Source: DAOMOD01 sp035444205
GTDB lineage: Bacteria; Pseudomonadota; Gammaproteobacteria; Xanthomonadales; BPKI01
Reading direction: 5' to 3'
Length of the DNA: 7,997 nt
NCBI GenBank assembly: GCA_035444205.1
Contig: DAOMOD010000191.1
Span: forward strand, 1-7,997
Shown: positions 5,421 to 7,997 of the stretch, piece by piece
How positions within the stretch are numbered: position 1 is the first letter of the stretch
How the letters are laid out: each line of letters begins with the position of its first letter
Made by a program: the position numbers and the translations under genes
The notes under the pieces: generated by a model
Told to the model about the DNA's origin: nothing
The model's database searches: none
Seen by the model: only the letters and a program-made list of their open reading frames with translations

Positions 5421-7466
5421 ATGCCGATGACCGACTCACCCTACCCGCACCTCCTCAGCCCGCTCGATCTCGGTTTCTGCGTCCTGCCCAACCGGGTGCT
5501 GATGGGCTCCATGCACACCGGTCTTGAGGACCGCGCCCGCGACTATCCGAAACTCGCCGCCTATTTCGCCGAACGCGCCCGCGGCGGCGTGGCGCTGATG
5601 GTGACCGGCGGTATCGCGCCCGGCATCCGCGGCTGGCTGGCGCCGTTTGCCGGCAAGCTGTCGTGGACCAGCGAGGTACGCCGCCACCGTATCGTCAACG
5701 ACGCCGTGCACGCCGAGGGCGGCCGTATCTGCATGCAGATCCTGCACGCCGGTCGCTACGGCTACCACCCGCTGGCGGTGGCGCCGTCGGCGATCAAGTC
5801 GCCGATCTCGCCGTTCAAGCCGAGCGCGCTGTCGGCACGCGGCGTCGAACGCAGCATCGACGGCTTCGTGCGCAGTGCCGCTCTGGCGTGCGAGGCCGGC
5901 TACGACGGCGTCGAGGTGATGGGCTCGGAGGGGTATCTGATCAACCAGTTCCTGAGCCCGCGCACCAACCGGCGCGAGGACGACTGGGGCGGTACGCCGG
6001 AGAAGCGCATGCGCTTTCCCATCGAGATCGTGCGCCGCATGCGCGAGAAGGTCGGGACGGATTTCATCATCATCTACCGCCTGTCCATGCTGGAACTGGT
6101 CGAGGGCGGCCAGAGCTGGGACGAGATCGTCACCCTGGCCAAGGCCATCGAGGCCGCCGGCGCCACCCTGATCAACACCGGCATCGGCTGGCACGAGGCG
6201 CGCATCCCGACCATCGTCACCAGCGTGCCGCGCGCCGCCTTCACCTGGGTAACGCAGAAACTGAAGGGCGAGGTCGGCATCCCGCTGATCACCTCGAACC
6301 GCATCAACATGCCCGACGTCGCCGAGCGGGTGCTGGCCGAGGGCCACGCCGACATGGTGTCGATGGCGCGCCCGTTGCTGGCCGATGCCGACTGGGTGCG
6401 CAAGGCCGAACGCGGCGCCGCGCTCGACATCAACACCTGCATCGCCTGCAACCAGGCCTGCCTCGACCACGTGTTCGAGAATCGGCGCGCATCGTGCCTG
6501 GTGAACCCGCGCGCCTGCCATGAGACCGAGATCGTGATCCGTCCGGCCGAGAAGAAGAAGCGCGTGGCCGTGGTCGGCGCCGGCCCGGCGGGCCTGGCCT
6601 GCGCCACGGTCGCTGCCGAACGCGGCCACGCGGTCACGCTGTTCGAAGCTGCCGGCGAGATCGGCGGCCAGTTCAACCTCGCCAAGCGCATCCCCGGCAA
6701 GGAGGAGTTCCACGAGACCCTGCGCTACTTTCGCCGGCGCATCCAGCAGACCGGGGTCGAGCTGCGCCTGGACACCCGCGTCGACGCCGCGGCACTCGCC
6801 AGCGCCGGCTTNNNNNNNNNNAGCGTGGTGATCGCCACCGGCGTCACACCGCGCGCGCCCAGGCTGGAGGGCAGCGAGCGCCCCAACGTGGTCAGCTACA
6901 TCGACGCGCTGGAGCAGCGCCGGCCGGTGGGCAGACGCGTGGCGATCATCGGCGCCGGCGGCATCGGCTTCGACGTCGCCGAGTTCCTGGTGCAGCCAGC
7001 GCCCTCGCCCACCACCGACATCGGCCGCTGGCTGGAGGAATGGGGCATCGACCGCAATATGGCGGCACGCGGCGCCGTCGAGGGTGTCGAGCCGAAACCC
7101 GAGCCGCCCGAGCGCGAGGTCTACCTGCTCCAGCGCAGCAAGGGGCGCCCCGGGGCGCGCCTCAACAAGACCAGCGGCTGGGTGCATCGCGCCACCCTGC
7201 GCGCCAAGGGCGTGCAGATGATAGGTGGCGTGGACTATCAACGTATCGATGATGAGGGCCTGCACGTGGTCATCGACGGCCAGCCGCGCATGCTGGCGGT
7301 GGACACCGTGGTGATCTGTGCCGGTCAGGAACCGAACCGCGCGCTCGCCGATGCGCTGACATCAAACGGCATCCAGCCGGTACTGATCGGCGGCGCCGAA
7401 GTAGCATCGGAGCTGGACGCCAAGCGCGCCATCGCCCGTGGCACCGAGGTGGCTTGCTCGTTGTAA
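5421..7466 (+). CDS. fadH: 2,4-dienoyl-CoA reductase (NADPH), FadH-like, interrupted by an assembly gap
   Basis: About 680 residues counted across the gap, close to E. coli FadH (672). ATG 5421 is used; ATG 5427 (MTDSPYPHLLSPL) fits the family N-terminus equally well and neither has a clear ribosome site. The N-terminal OYE-type FMN barrel (about 10-335) starts SPLDLGF.VLPNRVLMGSMHTGLED, with Y172 in GSEGYLINQFL and H258 in NTGIGWHEARIP, matching the catalytic Tyr/His pair of FadH at the same 86-residue spacing. Cysteines C340, C343, C347 and C359 form the [4Fe-4S] CxxCxxxCx11C motif. Then follow an FAD-binding Rossmann (VAVVGAGPAG, 383-391), the ATG motif (472-474) and an NADPH Rossmann (GAGGIGFDVAE, 511-521). 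The enzyme reduces 2,4-dienoyl-CoA so that unsaturated fatty acids can enter beta-oxidation. Ten Ns at 6812-6821 keep the frame but probably overstate the missing bases. The surrounding repeats suggest it is transcribed alone. Confidence 0.93.
   Translation: MPMTDSPYPHLLSPLDLGFCVLPNRVLMGSMHTGLEDRARDYPKLAAYFAERARGGVALMVTGGIAPGIRGWLAPFAGKLSWTSEVRRHRIVNDAVHAEGGRICMQILHAGRYGYHPLAVAPSAIKSPISPFKPSALSARGVERSIDGFVRSAALACEAGYDGVEVMGSEGYLINQFLSPRTNRREDDWGGTPEKRMRFPIEIVRRMREKVGTDFIIIYRLSMLELVEGGQSWDEIVTLAKAIEAAGATLINTGIGWHEARIPTIVTSVPRAAFTWVTQKLKGEVGIPLITSNRINMPDVAERVLAEGHADMVSMARPLLADADWVRKAERGAALDINTCIACNQACLDHVFENRRASCLVNPRACHETEIVIRPAEKKKRVAVVGAGPAGLACATVAAERGHAVTLFEAAGEIGGQFNLAKRIPGKEEFHETLRYFRRRIQQTGVELRLDTRVDAAALASAGXXXXSVVIATGVTPRAPRLEGSERPNVVSYIDALEQRRPVGRRVAIIGAGGIGFDVAEFLVQPAPSPTTDIGRWLEEWGIDRNMAARGAVEGVEPKPEPPEREVYLLQRSKGRPGARLNKTSGWVHRATLRAKGVQMIGGVDYQRIDDEGLHVVIDGQPRMLAVDTVVICAGQEPNRALADALTSNGIQPVLIGGAEVASELDAKRAIARGTEVACSL
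6812..6821. other. Assembly gap (10 Ns) inside fadH
   Basis: Exactly ten Ns, a common placeholder length. Before the gap the frame reads ...SAG followed by TT; after it the frame reads SVVIATG. Comparison with FadH (FDETILASG in E. coli, as recalled) suggests that Phe-Asp should sit directly before SVVIATG. The true missing sequence would then be about 4 nt (rest of Phe, then Asp) rather than 10; both sizes keep the frame. Confidence 0.9.
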
Positions 7467-7470
7467 TTTC

Positions 7471-7507
7471 GGGACTCGGGACTCGGGGATCGAGGATCGA
7501 GGATCGA
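7471..7507 (+). repeat. G-rich heptamer array, left bracket of cassette 3
   Basis: Two GGGACTC units (7471-7484), a 2-nt transition, then three GGATCGA units (7487-7507). The 7-nt period is kept while the unit sequence switches, so two related heptamers have been expanded side by side right after the fadH stop codon. Confidence 0.8.
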
Positions 7508-7601
7508 TGCAATGCGATCGAGCCCCTCTCCCGACGTGATAGGGGAGCCCAGCGAAGCCCTTCTCCTACCGGGGCGATGTGACGAGCCCCTGGCTCGCGC
7601 G

Positions 7602-7668
7602 CCGAAGAGCGCCCCCATCCCAGCCTTCCCCCGCAAGCGGAGGAAGGGGTCAATCCGAAGAGCGCCCC
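7602..7668. repeat. Palindrome flanked by 14-nt direct repeats
   Basis: CCGAAGAGCGCCCC occurs at 7602-7615 and again at 7655-7668 in the same orientation. Between them, 7624-7647 forms a near-perfect hairpin (left arm CCTTCCCCCGC, right arm GCGGAGGAAGG, AA centre, 10 of 11 pairs). CCTTCCCCCGCAAGCGG-type text is a dispersed intergenic repeat I associate with Lysobacterales genomes; this is recollection. The direct repeats could be insertion-related duplications or part of a longer repeat family. Confidence 0.55.
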
Positions 7669-7721
7669 GCCACCGATGGAGGCCCGGCCCGCACCCGGTG
7701 CGCGGTGGCAAGCCATCCCGC

Positions 7722-7756
7722 CTCTGTGCCCTGTGCCCTGTGCCCTGTACCCTACT
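7722..7756 (-). repeat. C-rich heptamer array, right bracket of cassette 3
   Basis: Five consecutive 7-nt units: CTCTGTG, CCCTGTG, CCCTGTG, CCCTGTA and CCCTACT. The array ends 29 nt before the queC start. It is inverted in G/C strand bias relative to the array at 7471. Confidence 0.8.
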
Positions 7757-7785
7757 GCCCGTTTCCCGCGCTCTGCTCACCCCCC

Positions 7786-7997
7786 ATGACCCCCAAGGCC
7801 GTCATCCTCCTCTCCGGTGGCATGGATTCCGCCGTCGCCTTCGCCGAGGCGCGCGCCGCCGGCTTCCGCGCGTATGCGCTCAGCATCGCGTACGGGCAGC
7901 GTCATGGCGCCGAACTGGAAGCGGCCGGAACCGTGGCGGCTGCGCTGGGCGCGGTCGAGCACAAGGTGCTGATGCTCGACCTGCGCGCCATCGGCGG
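7786..7997 (+). CDS. queC: 7-cyano-7-deazaguanine synthase QueC, N-terminal part (truncated by window end)
   Basis: The ATG at 7786 opens a frame that runs off the window after 70 codons. The protein starts MTPKAVILLSGGMDSAVAFA, with the PP-loop ATP-pyrophosphatase motif SGGMDS at residues 10-15. It continues with the QueC-typical SIAYGQRHGAELEAA and EHKVLMLDLRAIGG. QueC converts 7-carboxy-7-deazaguanine to preQ0 with ATP and ammonia, in the cytoplasm, towards queuosine in tRNA. The catalytic zinc-binding cysteines lie near the C-terminus, outside the window. No Shine-Dalgarno is evident before the start. In many gammaproteobacteria queC sits near queE and the tol-pal genes; the gene upstream here is fadH, so any such partners would have to lie downstream. 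Confidence 0.92.
   Translation, partial: MTPKAVILLSGGMDSAVAFAEARAAGFRAYALSIAYGQRHGAELEAAGTVAAALGAVEHKVLMLDLRAIG

Larger units (their letters stand above)
7467..7785. other. 319-bp intergenic region (fadH / queC) with heptamers and a palindromic repeat
   Basis: No gene is supported; an open frame on the minus strand here is low-complexity and overlaps the repeats. The region begins 4 nt after the fadH stop with G-rich heptamers, continues with dispersed-repeat-like sequence containing hairpins and a 14-nt direct repeat, and ends with C-rich heptamers before queC. A small perfect hairpin, CGAGCC-CCT-GGCTCG, lies at 7583-7597 but has no T-tract. No queC ribosome site or promoter is obvious. Confidence 0.65.

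Noticed and set aside
5436..7265. A 609-residue open frame on the minus strand over fadH
   Set aside because: His/Ala/Gly-rich shadow of fadH. The plus-strand frame has complete FMN, Fe-S, FAD and NADPH motifs.
7270..7716. 148-residue minus-strand open frame near the fadH end
   Set aside because: It covers intergenic repeats and the antisense of fadH, and is low-complexity with no domains.
7471..7756. CRISPR array
   Set aside because: The repeats are 7 nt in contiguous tandem without unique spacers, and no cas genes are present.

Overview
This 8 kb window is a high-GC chromosomal segment, most likely from a gammaproteobacterium of the order Lysobacterales (Xanthomonadales) or a close relative. 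Three things suggest this: GTAG-headed REP-type palindromes (GTAGGAGC...GCGAC), intergenic G-rich/C-rich heptanucleotide repeats, and a secreted 'GFW' repeat family that I associate with that order. The placement is an inference from style, not a database result. A run of exactly ten Ns at 6812-6821 marks a scaffold join in a draft assembly or metagenome bin.

Layout from left to right. (1) 1-466 is the C-terminal end of a secreted-type protein. It is followed at 581-2152 by a complete paralogue with a signal peptide and an internal A-B-A-B duplication. (2) 2173-3636, on the minus strand and convergent with the previous gene, encodes a membrane-bound lytic murein transglycosylase: a lipoprotein of MltD type with an SLT domain and a C-terminal LysM. 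(3) A 314-bp divergent intergenic region follows. It holds heptamer repeats, a perfect 24-nt inverted REP pair and a cluster of TGCAA half-sites. (4) 3951-5170 is a two-gene operon, a DoxX-family membrane protein followed after 5 nt by a LigB-superfamily extradiol dioxygenase of 4,5-DOPA/YgiD type. (5) A 250-bp spacer contains a second REP pair between heptamer repeats. (6) 5421-7466 encodes FadH, a 2,4-dienoyl-CoA reductase with OYE barrel, [4Fe-4S] cysteines and FAD/NADPH domains, interrupted by the N gap. (7) A 319-bp spacer holds another pair of heptamer arrays around a different palindrome. (8) 7786-7997 is the start of queC (7-cyano-7-deazaguanine synthase), cut by the window end.

The genes do not form one pathway. 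They are housekeeping or general-metabolism genes (murein turnover, unsaturated fatty-acid oxidation, queuosine synthesis), a small dioxygenase operon and a lineage-type secreted family. I see no defence system, phage or complete transposon. The most unusual signal is intergenic. All three spacers longer than about 200 bp have the same bracketed layout: a G-rich 7-nt repeat array on the left, a palindromic core, and a C-rich 7-nt repeat array on the right. Two cores are REP pairs that share stem-preserving base changes and a conserved spacer motif; the third core is unrelated in sequence.
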